DNA from: Nocardiopsaceae bacterium
Lineage (GTDB): Bacteria > Actinomycetota > Actinomycetes > Streptosporangiales > Streptosporangiaceae
Length of the DNA stretch: 40,742 bases
NCBI GenBank assembly: GCA_017354375.1
Contig: JAFMRC010000008.1
Location: forward strand, 808-41,549
Direction: 5' to 3'
Part shown: positions 16,941 to 25,781 of the stretch, one piece after another
Layout: every line of letters starts with the position of its first letter
How positions within the stretch are numbered: position 1 is the stretch's first letter
The notes under the pieces: model-generated
What the model saw: only the letters and a program-made list of their open reading frames with translations
Databases searched by the model: none
Told to the model about the DNA's origin: nothing
Made by a program: the position numbers and the translations under genes

Positions 16941-17977
16941 GCTCAGGGGAACCGCCAGGACTGGATCTCGGCCGGCTCGCGGCCTGGCTGCCCGCCGCGG
17001 CGCTTCCCCGCCCGGCCAGCCCCGCCCCCCGGGCGTTGTCGGCCAGCCTGATCGCCGGGGGCAAGTCCAACCTCACCTACGAGGTGACCGACGGCGCCGG
17101 AACGTGGGTGCTGCGCCGCCCCCCGCTCGGCCACGTGCTGGCCACCGCCCACGACATGGCCCGTGAGTACCGCGTGATGTCCGCCCTCTCCGGCACCCCG
17201 GTGCCCGTACCGGAGACGTACGCGCTCTGCGAGGACACCAGCGTGCTCGGCGTGCCGTTCTACCTGATGGAGCGCGTCGAGGGCACGCCCTACCGGAACG
17301 CCGCGCAGCTGGAGCCCCTGGGACCGGAACGGGCCCGCGCGATCGCCCTGGACATGGTCGATACCCTCGCGGCCCTGCACCGGGTGGATCCCGCGGAGGT
17401 GGGCCTGGCGGACTTCGGGAGGCCCGAGGGGTTCCTCGCCCGCCAGGTGAGCCGGTGGAAGAAGCAGCTCGACGCCTCCTACTGCCGCGACCTGCCGGCC
17501 GCGGACGAGCTGCACAAGCGGCTCGCCGCTCATATCCCGGAACAGTCGGCGCCGGGGATCGTGCACGGCGACTACCGCCTCGACAACATCCTCATCGACA
17601 GCGCCGACCGGCTCAAGGCGGTCATCGACTGGGAGATGGCGACCCTCGGCGACCCGCTCACCGACCTGGCCCTGCTGCTGGTCTACCACCGCCTCGGCGC
17701 GCAGCTGGGCGGCGAGGCGGTCGCCGACGCCGCCCGCGCCCCCGGGTTCCCGTCCGAGCGCGAGATCATCGGGCGGTACGCGGCGGGCAGCGACCGCGAC
17801 CTGTCCCGGTTCGGGTTCTACCTCGGGCTCGCCTCCTACAAGCTCGCCGTGATCCTGGAGGGCATCCACTACCGCTACCTGCACGGCCAGACCGTCGGGC
17901 CGGGCTTCGAGAACGTCGGACCGGGCATCTACCCCTTGCTGGAATCGGGGCTCGCCGCGCTGAAGGAGTACTCCTGA
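16937..17977 (+). CDS. APH-family phosphotransferase, ACAD10/11-type partner
   Basis: A 346-residue protein of the phosphotransferase family that is linked to acyl-CoA dehydrogenases. [10 protein letters not shown] at 41-50 is the nucleotide-binding region, [10 protein letters not shown] at 208-217 gives catalytic D212 and N217, and [17 protein letters not shown] at 229-245 contains metal-binding D231. In ACAD10/ACAD11 and in the bacterial levulinate pathway, a protein of this kind phosphorylates a 4-hydroxyacyl-CoA. The neighbouring dehydrogenase then acts on the product. The same reaction is likely here by homology and context, with the true substrate unknown. The ATG overlaps the permease stop as ATGA, tying it to sugar uptake. 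Confidence 0.88.
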   Translation: MSSGEPPGLDLGRLAAWLPAAALPRPASPAPRALSASLIAGGKSNLTYEVTDGAGTWVLRRPPLGHVLATAHDMAREYRVMSALSGTPVPVPETYALCEDTSVLGVPFYLMERVEGTPYRNAAQLEPLGPERARAIALDMVDTLAALHRVDPAEVGLADFGRPEGFLARQVSRWKKQLDASYCRDLPAADELHKRLAAHIPEQSAPGIVHGDYRLDNILIDSADRLKAVIDWEMATLGDPLTDLALLLVYHRLGAQLGGEAVADAARAPGFPSEREIIGRYAAGSDRDLSRFGFYLGLASYKLAVILEGIHYRYLHGQTVGPGFENVGPGIYPLLESGLAALKEYS

Positions 17978-19215
17978 TGGACTTCGGTTTCGACGACCGG
18001 ACGAAGGAACTTCGCGACTCGCTGCTGGCGTTCATGGACGACCACGTGTACCCGGCCGAGCCGGTCTTCCGTTCCCAGCTGACGCTCCTCCAGGACTGGT
18101 GGGCCTGGGACTCGGTGCCCGTGCTCGCCGAGCTGCGGGCCGAGGCACGCAAGCGCGGCCTGTGGAACCTGTTCCTGCCCGGGGAGCACGATGCCGGGGA
18201 GCACGGCGCCGGCCTGACGAACCTGCAGTACGCGCCCCTGGCCGAGATCACCGGCCGCAGCGGCCATCTCGCCCCGGCGGCCCTCAACTGCGCGGCCCCC
18301 GACACCGGCAACATGGAGCTGCTGGCCCAGTTCGGCACCGGCGAGCAGAAGAAGCGCTGGCTGGAGCCGCTGCTGAACGGGGAGATCCGCTCCTGCTTCG
18401 CGATGACCGAACCGGACGCCGCCTCCTCCGACGCCACCAACGTCGCCACGTCCATCGTCCGCGACGGCGACGAGTACGTGATCAACGGCCGCAAGTGGTG
18501 GATCACCGGCGCGCTGAACCCCAACGCGAAGATCTTCATCGTGATGGGCAAGACCGACCCGTCCGCCGAGCGCCACCGCCAGCAGTCCCAGATCCTGGTG
18601 CCCCGGGACACCCCCGGCCTGGTCATCAAGCGCGGCATGCACGTCTTCGGGTACGACGACCACGACCACGGCGGCCACGGCGAGCTCTCGTTCGACAACG
18701 TCCGGGTCCCGGCGTCGAACCTGATCGCCGGCGAGGGGGACGGCTTCGCGATCGCCCAGGCCCGCCTCGGCCCCGGCCGAATCCACCACTGCATGCGTTC
18801 CATCGGGGTCGCCGAGCGGGCGATCGAGCTGATGTGCTCCCGGGCGTCCGGGCGGGTCGCGTTCGGCAAGCCCCTCGCCGACCAGGGCGTGATCCGCGAC
18901 TGGATCGCGGAATCCCGGGTGCGGGTCGAGCAGCTGCGGCTGCTGGTGCTGAAGACCGCCTGGCTGATGGACACCGTCGGCAACAAGGGCGCGCACACCG
19001 AGATCCAGGCCATCAAGATCGCCACCCCGGCCACGGTGCAGTGGATCCTCGACAAGGCCATCCAGGTCCACGGCGCGGGCGGCCTGTCCCAGGACTTCCC
19101 CCTGGCCGCCGCCTACGCGGGCATCCGGACGCTGCGCTTCGCCGACGGCCCGGACGAGGTCCACAAGAACGCCCTGGCCCGCGCCGAGCTCCGCCGCCAG
19201 GCGGAACCCCGTTAA
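17977..19215 (+). CDS. Acyl-CoA dehydrogenase, ACAD10/11-like
   Basis: A 412-residue FAD-dependent acyl-CoA dehydrogenase. [16 protein letters not shown] (about residues 144-159) binds FAD and substrate; [13 protein letters not shown] and [12 protein letters not shown] are family signatures; and the C-terminal [19 protein letters not shown] is typical of the ACAD10/11 and FadE-like subgroup. It starts one base inside the stop of the phosphotransferase gene (TGATG), with AAGGAG eight bases upstream. The two proteins probably work as the split form of the fused ACAD10/11 enzyme. The 3' end carries a tandem CCCGTTAAA duplication (19208-19225) that includes the stop codon. Confidence 0.92.
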   Translation: MDFGFDDRTKELRDSLLAFMDDHVYPAEPVFRSQLTLLQDWWAWDSVPVLAELRAEARKRGLWNLFLPGEHDAGEHGAGLTNLQYAPLAEITGRSGHLAPAALNCAAPDTGNMELLAQFGTGEQKKRWLEPLLNGEIRSCFAMTEPDAASSDATNVATSIVRDGDEYVINGRKWWITGALNPNAKIFIVMGKTDPSAERHRQQSQILVPRDTPGLVIKRGMHVFGYDDHDHGGHGELSFDNVRVPASNLIAGEGDGFAIAQARLGPGRIHHCMRSIGVAERAIELMCSRASGRVAFGKPLADQGVIRDWIAESRVRVEQLRLLVLKTAWLMDTVGNKGAHTEIQAIKIATPATVQWILDKAIQVHGAGGLSQDFPLAAAYAGIRTLRFADGPDEVHKNALARAELRRQAEPR

Positions 19216-19240
19216 ACCCGTTAAACCCTACAAAACCGTT

Positions 19241-19265
19241 TATACCGAACGGATCGAGGCGCCTG
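19241..19265 (-). repeat. Inverted repeat, right copy, next to the dehydrogenase gene stop
   Basis: Its reverse complement matches 12011-12035 at 24 of 25 positions. Read along the plus strand it begins TATACCGAACGGATCG and ends GGCGCCTG, 26 bases past the dehydrogenase stop. CCGTT and AACGG around TATACCG form a small hairpin. The pair brackets a 7.25-kb block of transport and acyl-CoA genes. Confidence 0.6.
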
Positions 19266-19345
19266 TAGCCGGCACTCGCTCCTCCCCCTACCATGTCGGG
19301 AGGATTCGCCGCGGTTCGGTGGCTTGGTTGTTTGGAGGTGCGCCG

Positions 19346-20734
19346 GTGGCGCTGAGCGCGTTTGACCTGTACTCGGTGGGCATCGGCCCTTCCTCGTCGC
19401 ACACGGTGGGGCCGATGCGGGCGGCCAGGCGCTTCGTCAGGTCCCTGGACGAGGCGGACCTGCTGGCCTCGGTCAGCAGGGTGCGAGCCGAGCTGTTCGG
19501 GTCGCTCGGCGCGACCGGTCACGGGCACGGCTCGGGCAAGGCGGTGATGCTCGGCCTCGAGGACGAGGATCCCGCCACCACCGACACGGACCGGGCCGAT
19601 GACCGGGTCGCGGGGATACGCGACAGCGGCACCCTGCTGCTGGCCGGCAAGCACCGGATCGGCTTCGACGCCGACGCCGACCTGGTGCTGCACCGGCGCA
19701 AGTCGCTGCCCGCGCACCCCAACGGGATGGTGTTCGGCGCCTTCGCCGCCGACGGCCGGGTGATCGCCGAGCGGACCTACTACTCCGTGGGCGGCGGCTT
19801 CGTCGTCGACGAGGATGCCGCCGGCGCCGACCGCGTCGTCCCGGACACCACGCGGGTGCGGTACGAATTCGGCTCGGCGGCGGAGCTACTCGCGCACTGC
19901 GCCGCCGAGGGCCTTTCCGTCAGCGACGTCATGCTCGCCAACGAGCGGGCCTGGCGCACCGAGGCGGAGGTGCGGACGGGGATGCTGGAGCTGTGGTCGG
20001 TGATGCGGGCCTGCGTGGACCGCGGCTGCCGGCGCGAGGGCGTGCTCCCGGGCGGCCTGCGGGTGCCGCGCCGGGCGCCGGCGCTGTTCCGCGACCTGAG
20101 TGCCCGGGACGGGTCTTCCGGGGAGCGGGGCGGGGATCCGCTGGGCGTCCTGGACTGGGTGAGCCTGTTCGCCATGGCCGTCAACGAGGAGAACGCCTCC
20201 GGCGGCCGCATCGTGACCGCCCCGACCAACGGGGCGGCCGGCATCCTGCCCGCCGTGCTGCACTACTACGCGCGGTTCGTGCCCGGCGCCGACGACGACG
20301 GCGTGGTGCGCTTCCTGCTGACCGCCGCCGCGATCGGCATCCTGTTCAAGCAGAACGCCTCCATCTCCGGCGCCGAGGTCGGCTGCCAGGGCGAGGTCGG
20401 CTCCGCCTGCTCGATGGCGGCCGGGGCGCTGTGCGAGGTCCTCGGCGGGACCCCCGCCCAGGTCGAGAACGCCGCCGAGGTCGGCATCGAGCACAACCTG
20501 GGCCTCACCTGCGACCCGGTCGGTGGCCTGGTGCAGATCCCCTGCATCGAGCGCAACGCCGTCGCCAGCATCAAGGCGATCAACGCGGCGCGGCTCGCCC
20601 TGGCCGGCGACGGCACCCACAAGGTCAGCCTGGACAAGGCCGTGGCGACCATGCGCGAAACCGGCCGCGACATGAAGGTCAAGTACAAGGAGACCTCCCG
20701 CGGCGGCCTCGCCGTCAACGTCATCGAGTGCTAG
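19346..20734 (+). CDS. sdaA: L-serine ammonia-lyase (iron-sulphur L-serine dehydratase)
   Basis: A 462-residue cytoplasmic enzyme that converts L-serine to pyruvate and ammonia using a [4Fe-4S] cluster instead of PLP. The beta domain begins at once with [21 protein letters not shown], and the alpha domain holds [20 protein letters not shown]. Cys347, Cys389 and Cys400 have the 42 and 11 residue spacing of the cluster ligands in single-chain bacterial enzymes; Cys355 is an extra cysteine. GTG at 19346 was chosen because GGAGG lies eight bases upstream and the family starts there. A longer open frame extends to 19319. No glycine riboswitch is recognisable in the leader. It stands as a single transcription unit. 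Confidence 0.95.
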   Translation: MALSAFDLYSVGIGPSSSHTVGPMRAARRFVRSLDEADLLASVSRVRAELFGSLGATGHGHGSGKAVMLGLEDEDPATTDTDRADDRVAGIRDSGTLLLAGKHRIGFDADADLVLHRRKSLPAHPNGMVFGAFAADGRVIAERTYYSVGGGFVVDEDAAGADRVVPDTTRVRYEFGSAAELLAHCAAEGLSVSDVMLANERAWRTEAEVRTGMLELWSVMRACVDRGCRREGVLPGGLRVPRRAPALFRDLSARDGSSGERGGDPLGVLDWVSLFAMAVNEENASGGRIVTAPTNGAAGILPAVLHYYARFVPGADDDGVVRFLLTAAAIGILFKQNASISGAEVGCQGEVGSACSMAAGALCEVLGGTPAQVENAAEVGIEHNLGLTCDPVGGLVQIPCIERNAVASIKAINAARLALAGDGTHKVSLDKAVATMRETGRDMKVKYKETSRGGLAVNVIEC

Positions 20735-20770
20735 CGCGCGGCGGTCCTCCCCGTCAGTCGCGCCGCGCGC
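20734..20770. terminator. Bidirectional hairpin terminator candidate
   Basis: GCGCGCGGCG (20734-20743) and CGCCGCGCGC (20761-20770) form a perfect ten-pair stem with a 17-base loop between the convergent sdaA and SLOG genes. The right arm lies inside the last codons of the SLOG gene. Confidence 0.6.
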
Positions 20771-21239
20771 CTTCTGGCCAGATAACGCGCACCGGGATGC
20801 CGTGCTCGCGAGCGTATGCCACGATGTGGGCCGTGCCGCCGTAGCCTCGCGCGGGCTTGCCGTCCCACACCGCGTATAGCTCGTCGGCCGCATCGATCAT
20901 GAGCTTGCCGGCGGCCATGTGGGACTCGGACGTGGACTGCGTGAACGGCAGCCGGCGTATGGTGACGGCCTTGGCGGACAGGTCGTCGTACCCGGCTTGG
21001 GAGTCCGTGGGCAACCCAGCTCGGTACTCGGCGGCCGGGATGACGGCTTCGAGGGTGCCGCCGAGGTCGGTGACAGCGCGGGCGAAGATCTGGTCGGCCC
21101 CGTCGGCTAGGCAGGAGATGCCGGTCAGGTCAGGGGCGTGCCGGGCGAGGCTCGTCCGGATGGCCTCATCAACCAGGCGTGCCGTCGGGGCGGGCAAGCC
21201 ACGGTGACCCGAGATCGCGATGCGGTACATGGGTGCCAT
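20754..21239 (-). CDS. SLOG-fold nucleotide-binding protein
   Basis: A 161-residue protein with the SLOG (SMF/DprA-LOG) Rossmann-like fold. It opens with YRIAISGHRGLPAP, has ISCLADGADQIFARAV for the second strand-helix unit, and near residues 130-140 GYGGTAHIVAYARE, the Gly-Gly-Thr motif that binds nucleotide or NAD-derived ligands in this superfamily. SLOG proteins of conflict systems are proposed to sense or process nucleotide signals. The ATG at 21239 directly follows the stop codon of the DUF1003/RyR gene (TAGATG), so the two are one unit. It is second in that operon. Ligand and role are unproven. Confidence 0.8.
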   Translation of the reverse strand: MAPMYRIAISGHRGLPAPTARLVDEAIRTSLARHAPDLTGISCLADGADQIFARAVTDLGGTLEAVIPAAEYRAGLPTDSQAGYDDLSAKAVTIRRLPFTQSTSESHMAAGKLMIDAADELYAVWDGKPARGYGGTAHIVAYAREHGIPVRVIWPEGARRD

Positions 21240-22565
21240 CTAACAGCAGCGACAAGCGGGGCTGCTCATCCGCAGCACCTGGAAGCCCGCGCGGTCAAGT
21301 ATGTCCGGAATGCGCCGCACGGCCTGCATATTCCTCATCCGCGCCTCGTCCGACAGTCGCTCCCAGGGCACCAGGTCCGGGCGTATGCGCTCACCCCTGA
21401 CCGGCCCGAACTCAAATCCCTGAGCCGTACGCTCATCCATCCAGCGCTCATGCTCCAGTCGCGCCAGCAAATGTACCTCGTCGTCATCAAAGGCAAAGTC
21501 GAGCGCCGAGTCAACGGTCGGCACCATGATGCAGCCGATCGCAGCCAGCCTTTCGCCGATCTCCCGCGCCTGGGCGCGGTTGGATTCCTTGAATTCCTCG
21601 GGCAGCTCGTCCCAGGAGCCAAGGAATACGGCGCCGCCAGGAACCTGACTACGGGCGACGGCGGCCCGCATGCCGCCTTCATGCACGGCACCATAGGTGT
21701 CGTGGATAGCCTGCGCCAGGCGCTCGGCTACTTGAACGTTGATGTAATCGGTGAGGCTGGCGATGATGCGGTCCTGCGCGGTGAGTCGCACCTCCATCCG
21801 CCGACACTCGTAGAGTATGGCTTCGCCGTCCAGGAATGTCTGCTCGGAGCGGCGGTTGGCGGCCCGGTCCAGCACGTCCTGGCCGACCATGATCACGATC
21901 ATGAAGATGAGTTGCGCCAGGGTAGACAGAAACGACATGAAGGCGAACGGGTAGGGATCGACCCGCTGGATTCCCACCCGCGCCAAGACGATCCAGGCCA
22001 CCTGGGTCCCAGAAGCCAGGTAGAAGGCCCACATGGTGCCAAGTCGCTGCGTTAGCCAGGCGGCGATCCGGTCATTGACCGTCACCGCCTGGTCGGCAGC
22101 CTGGGGCGGTTCCTGTACCCGGTGCCGCTCGATCCAGGGATGCGGGCTCGACTCCAGCAGGCTGACCCCGCGGCTAAGCGCTCGATCGTGCTGGTCGAGG
22201 TGTCTTTGCAGGGCTGCCACCTGCTGGAAGATCGCCTCCGCGTGCTCGTAGGTTCGCACCGCCCTACGGTCGGCGGACGCGCTGAGCACACGCTGGCCAA
22301 CCAAGATCACCAGGCACAGCACGAGTTGCACCACGTTGTCCAGGAAGAGCAGGAAAGGAAACGGATAGGGATCCACTCCACGCAGCGGACCCCAGGTCGC
22401 CAGCACCATCCACTCTCCGATGAAGGCAAGCGCCACGTAAAGCGCGGTCATCGAGCCCACTGCCCGGGTCACCATGACCGCGATGGCATCGTTCACGCCG
22501 GTCTGCTCGCCGGAGATCGTCCCCGGTGTTCGCGAAATATCATTCGCGTGGCTGGCCCTGGTCAC
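21240..22565 (-). CDS. Membrane protein with two DUF1003 units and a C-terminal RyR domain
   Basis: A 441-residue protein with an unusual architecture. The first DUF1003 unit (about residues 24-105) and the second (about 163-240) each contain two hydrophobic helices around a DPYPF motif and end in VGQ. The C-terminal part (about 330-432) matches the RyR domain: WDELPEEFKESNR, LARLEHERWMDERTAQGFEFG and LVPWERLSDEAR. RyR domains are also found in ryanodine receptors and in bacterial proteins thought to bind nucleotide-type ligands, so a ligand-responsive membrane effector is a reasonable model. GTG at 22565 was chosen because GAGGAG lies five bases upstream; GTG 22589 is in frame. Confidence 0.82.
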   Translation of the reverse strand: MTRASHANDISRTPGTISGEQTGVNDAIAVMVTRAVGSMTALYVALAFIGEWMVLATWGPLRGVDPYPFPFLLFLDNVVQLVLCLVILVGQRVLSASADRRAVRTYEHAEAIFQQVAALQRHLDQHDRALSRGVSLLESSPHPWIERHRVQEPPQAADQAVTVNDRIAAWLTQRLGTMWAFYLASGTQVAWIVLARVGIQRVDPYPFAFMSFLSTLAQLIFMIVIMVGQDVLDRAANRRSEQTFLDGEAILYECRRMEVRLTAQDRIIASLTDYINVQVAERLAQAIHDTYGAVHEGGMRAAVARSQVPGGAVFLGSWDELPEEFKESNRAQAREIGERLAAIGCIMVPTVDSALDFAFDDDEVHLLARLEHERWMDERTAQGFEFGPVRGERIRPDLVPWERLSDEARMRNMQAVRRIPDILDRAGFQVLRMSSPACRCC

Positions 22566-22818
22566 AAGTACTCCTCGGGTAGCTCTCACCCCGCATTACA
22601 TTCTGCCATCGGCCGGGTCTGCGTGGTCGAATCCACTCGGTGCCAATTAGGGATCAGTTACCCCATGCGCCACTTCTATGGGGGATCCGCGAAATGGTTC
22701 GTTAAGAGATTTTCGATCGACTGGGGATACCAGTGATCGTGCGGCTATCCTTGTGGGCTATGCGGATGTATTTGATTGGCGCGGCCGTGCGCTACCGAGG
22801 AAGCGGAATCATCCGATC

Positions 22819-23766
22819 GTGCGGCTGACCACTGGAGAAGTGCACACGTGCCTCCTGCTGACGTCTGCCGCGGTGACTATCGACACCGCTGTGGAACTGC
22901 TCGCGATCCTGCCCGGCGGATCGGTGCGCACACGGCAGCGTCCGATTCGTTACGCATGGTCCCCCGAAGTGCTGACCGGGGTGGACTGCGCCGCGCCCCT
23001 CGCTGAGCGCCGCGAGGTCAGGGTCGTCGGCACTCCGGCCACAAAAGTGGCCCTGACCGAGGGGCATATCATCCAGGCTGGGACACACGCGACCTTCCAT
23101 CGGGATCCCGTTGGCCGACGTCGCTCCTGGTCGCACTATCTCGCCCAGCCGGGAGTGCTTGAAATCCTCGGCAAGGCCTCCGAAGAAAGCCTGTCGACCG
23201 GTTTCCTTCGCGGTCCCTCGACCGCGAGGCACCTTGATCTGGGTGCGGTGAACGTGCGGGCACTCGCCTCGATCCAGCGCAGCGAGCATCTGGACCATAC
23301 CCCGCCCTTCCGCAGTCGCCGGACCCGGCTGCGCTGGTCCGCCGAGACCTCGGACGGCGAGCAAGACATCGCCTTCACGCTCGGCGCGGACGGCCTGCGG
23401 ACTGTGCGGTTGCGCGCCCCGGAACCAGACCCGCGCGCGCTCGCGGACTTCTGCGCCGATCTCGCCCTGCATGACTGGCTGCTCTCCACCTTGCTGGACC
23501 TCGTGGACCGGGCAGTCGCCCGCAGTCGCCCGGCCCCCGAGCTGATTGGCATGCTCCGACCGGGCATCGATCACCTCGTGCACGCCTGGCTGCCGACCGC
23601 GCACGCGAGCAGGACCCTGGACAGGATCTGGCAGGAGCTGGATCTCCGTTCGGGATTCTCCCTGCAATGGCAGAAAACCGTCGATCGTATACGCGACCAG
23701 TTGTCAGTTGGCCTTATCGAGGCGCTGCAACCGACCGCGGGGCCGTCGAGGTCGGAGTCCGTATGA
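22819..23766 (+). CDS. SCO2521-like family protein
   Basis: A protein of about 315 residues resembling the family named after Streptomyces coelicolor SCO2521: TGEVHTCLLLTSAAVTIDTAVELLA at the start, RPIRYAWSPEVLTGVDC and SHYLAQPGVLEILGKA in the middle. The assignment rests on recall of the family and on the surrounding SCO2522 to SCO2525 relatives. No catalytic motif was seen. GTG at 22819 is proposed because family members begin just before the GEVHTCLL segment; the frame is open further upstream, to ATG 22678, and the start has no strong ribosome-binding site. It overlaps the next gene by four bases. Confidence 0.65.
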   Translation: MRLTTGEVHTCLLLTSAAVTIDTAVELLAILPGGSVRTRQRPIRYAWSPEVLTGVDCAAPLAERREVRVVGTPATKVALTEGHIIQAGTHATFHRDPVGRRRSWSHYLAQPGVLEILGKASEESLSTGFLRGPSTARHLDLGAVNVRALASIQRSEHLDHTPPFRSRRTRLRWSAETSDGEQDIAFTLGADGLRTVRLRAPEPDPRALADFCADLALHDWLLSTLLDLVDRAVARSRPAPELIGMLRPGIDHLVHAWLPTAHASRTLDRIWQELDLRSGFSLQWQKTVDRIRDQLSVGLIEALQPTAGPSRSESV

Positions 23767-24710
23767 CTGGCGAAAGGATGACCCGAGGCTTCGTGCCGGG
23801 AATCGTCTTGAAAGTGGGATTCCCGCTACTCGCCGGGCTGATCACGCTCGTTGCCTCGAATCTGGATGGAATGCAGGTCAGGGATGCCTTGGAGTTGGCC
23901 GCGATAGTCGCGTTCGGCATCGCACTCATTCTCTTTATCGTGGACACCGAAATCCGGATCTCGGCCGTCGGCGGGCTTGTCACGGCGGGTTTCGCGCGGA
24001 TCGGCAAACTGGCCGAACTGTCCGCCAAGATGGAGCGGTCCAGCCTGGGTCCCGCGTTGCTCGAGGAATTCCTGGAGACGGCATGTCGGGTAGATGGACG
24101 AGTTAACCCGCTGCTCCAGCGCATCGCGCGCCAGGATGTCAAACGGGTGAGCACGTTCCTGCGCCAGTTGCAGGCCGGCGGCGAGATCGCTTATGACGGC
24201 GAAGACCGGGAATGGATGCTCGGCCTGACACGAGAGGCCGAGTCGTCGATTGACGCGATTTCCCTGTCTACGGTGGATGCCGGGGTGCTCGGCCTCGATG
24301 GCGGGCTCTGGACTAGCGATCTGGGCATCCGCTACCTCGACGATCAGCGTAAGGCGATCGCCCGGAAGGTCCGCATCCGGCGTATCTTCGTGGTCGAGCA
24401 CGAGGACATGGCCCGCGAGGAGAGCTTCCTCAGGGTTACCCAGATGCAGCGCAACGCCGGGGTCCAGGTCCGCATGCTCGATCAAAAACTCATCCCGGAC
24501 TACCTGCAGTCCATGATCTTCGACTTCATCGTCTTCGACGGGGTCGTCAGCTACGAGACGGCGGCGGGCGCGCCGTTCACCAAGGGTCAACCACGGCCGG
24601 GAACCCTTCGGACCCGAATGGCGCCGGAGCAAGCCCGGGTCCGTGACCTTGAGCAGCGATTCGAGCAGTTGTGGGAACGCGCCGACCCCGAGCGTCAGAT
24701 AGACGAGTAA
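23763..24710 (+). CDS. Two-helix membrane protein with possible PLD-like domain
   Basis: A 315-residue protein. Two hydrophobic helices near the N-terminus (VGFPLLAGLITLVAS and LAAIVAFGIALILFIV) are followed by a cytoplasmic region. Its second half (ESSIDAISLSTVDAG; RKVRIRRIFVVEHEDM; QRNAGVQVRML; FDFIVFDGVVSYET) has the strand pattern of phospholipase D-like domains seen in signalling proteins, but the HxK catalytic motif is absent. ATG at 23763 overlaps the preceding stop as ATGA, with GGAG six bases upstream. A membrane-tethered sensor or scaffold is the best guess. The gene ends 14 bases from the convergent SCO2522-like gene. Confidence 0.7.
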   Translation: MTGERMTRGFVPGIVLKVGFPLLAGLITLVASNLDGMQVRDALELAAIVAFGIALILFIVDTEIRISAVGGLVTAGFARIGKLAELSAKMERSSLGPALLEEFLETACRVDGRVNPLLQRIARQDVKRVSTFLRQLQAGGEIAYDGEDREWMLGLTREAESSIDAISLSTVDAGVLGLDGGLWTSDLGIRYLDDQRKAIARKVRIRRIFVVEHEDMAREESFLRVTQMQRNAGVQVRMLDQKLIPDYLQSMIFDFIVFDGVVSYETAAGAPFTKGQPRPGTLRTRMAPEQARVRDLEQRFEQLWERADPERQIDE

Positions 24711-24724
24711 GCGGGAATGCGGCT

Positions 24725-25708
24725 TCATGCGGGGTCGATATCTCCCGGGGCCGCGAACACGTAGCGTACCCGGTCGACCAGCTCGTCTGGCAGTCGCATC
24801 GCGTCGCGCATGGCCCTTCCGGCCGCTTCCGCGAAGACGTTACTGTCGCAGGCGAACTGGCTGAGAATGGTTCGCACCGCCAGTTCGACTGGCAGGAAGC
24901 GCGGCGACAAGACGGAAAGAGTCGTGTAGGCGGCAAACGCCGCCGCCTTGGGTTTGAGCCTGATGACCGGGGGGAGATCCTCCCAGTCTTCAGGGAAGCA
25001 CGGGTCAGCCCAGTCCTGCGGCGTCACGACCGGCCGTCCGCGGTCGCGCAGCAGCCCTAGCCGCATCAACTGCCAGACGGCGGCGAGCATAGGGCATGAC
25101 CAGGTCCGCTGCCCGCCGCGCTCGTCCCAGAGTTCGACGTCGATGAAGATGGAGTGCCGTCGGCGTGCGCTCTCCCGTGGCGGCTGCCACGGGATTGGCT
25201 TGGCCATCGCCTCGACCTGCGAGGTGCCAGGCGACCGCTGTCCGTTGGCCAGCCAGCCGGTCTCGGTGAGCGGCGGGCGTGCGCCGGTGGTCCCGGGTAC
25301 CGGCTCGGTCACCAGGCTGCCCAAGGTCAGGGCAGCCGGGCTAATGCCGCTGGCGCTCGCGCAGGCCGACTCGCGGGCCAGATAGTCGATCTCTACGCCT
25401 TCGCGTTCCGCAGCGGCCAGCACCATCGGGATCACCTCCGCGGGCGACGAGAACCGGCTGAAGTAGTCATCGATGAGGAAGCATGTGCTGATCCGGACGG
25501 ATTCCTTGTCGCAACCGACGGCCTGCGGTGCCTGCGCCGTACGGGTCCAGGGGGCTGCGGCGGCGAAGGTGCGCTGGACAGCGCCCACCCCGCGGACGAA
25601 ATCCTCCATGTAGAGGTGGCCTATTTCGACCGACACGTGGGAAAGCGGGAGTGACTCGACCTTCAAGTCGGCGCTGGTCTCCGAGAACTCGGTCTTGACC
25701 TCGCTCAT
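24725..25708 (-). CDS. SCO2522-like family protein
   Basis: A 327-residue protein of the family named after SCO2522: LPLSHVSVEIGHLYMEDFVRG, then ISTCFLIDDYFSRFSSPAEVIP and VEIDYLARESACA, are its recognisable blocks. It is soluble, with no signal peptide, and its biochemical function is unknown. The fixed company of SCO2521 to SCO2525 relatives suggests one complex or pathway. ATG at 25708 has GAGGTG about eight bases upstream. A longer in-frame extension to 25825 would overlap the preceding gene and is not supported. Last gene of a five-gene minus-strand operon. Confidence 0.8.
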   Translation of the reverse strand: MSEVKTEFSETSADLKVESLPLSHVSVEIGHLYMEDFVRGVGAVQRTFAAAAPWTRTAQAPQAVGCDKESVRISTCFLIDDYFSRFSSPAEVIPMVLAAAEREGVEIDYLARESACASASGISPAALTLGSLVTEPVPGTTGARPPLTETGWLANGQRSPGTSQVEAMAKPIPWQPPRESARRRHSIFIDVELWDERGGQRTWSCPMLAAVWQLMRLGLLRDRGRPVVTPQDWADPCFPEDWEDLPPVIRLKPKAAAFAAYTTLSVLSPRFLPVELAVRTILSQFACDSNVFAEAAGRAMRDAMRLPDELVDRVRYVFAAPGDIDPA

Positions 25709-25781
25709 GAGGACACCTCGCTGGCGCTCGGAGTCCGCATTCGCGGACGCACAGTACTTCCTGGTTCGCTCGCGAGCTCGC

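Noticed and set aside
19216-19345. Possible glycine or serine riboswitch before sdaA
   Set aside because: The leader is only 130 bases, includes the inverted repeat, and lacks the conserved core of a glycine riboswitch.
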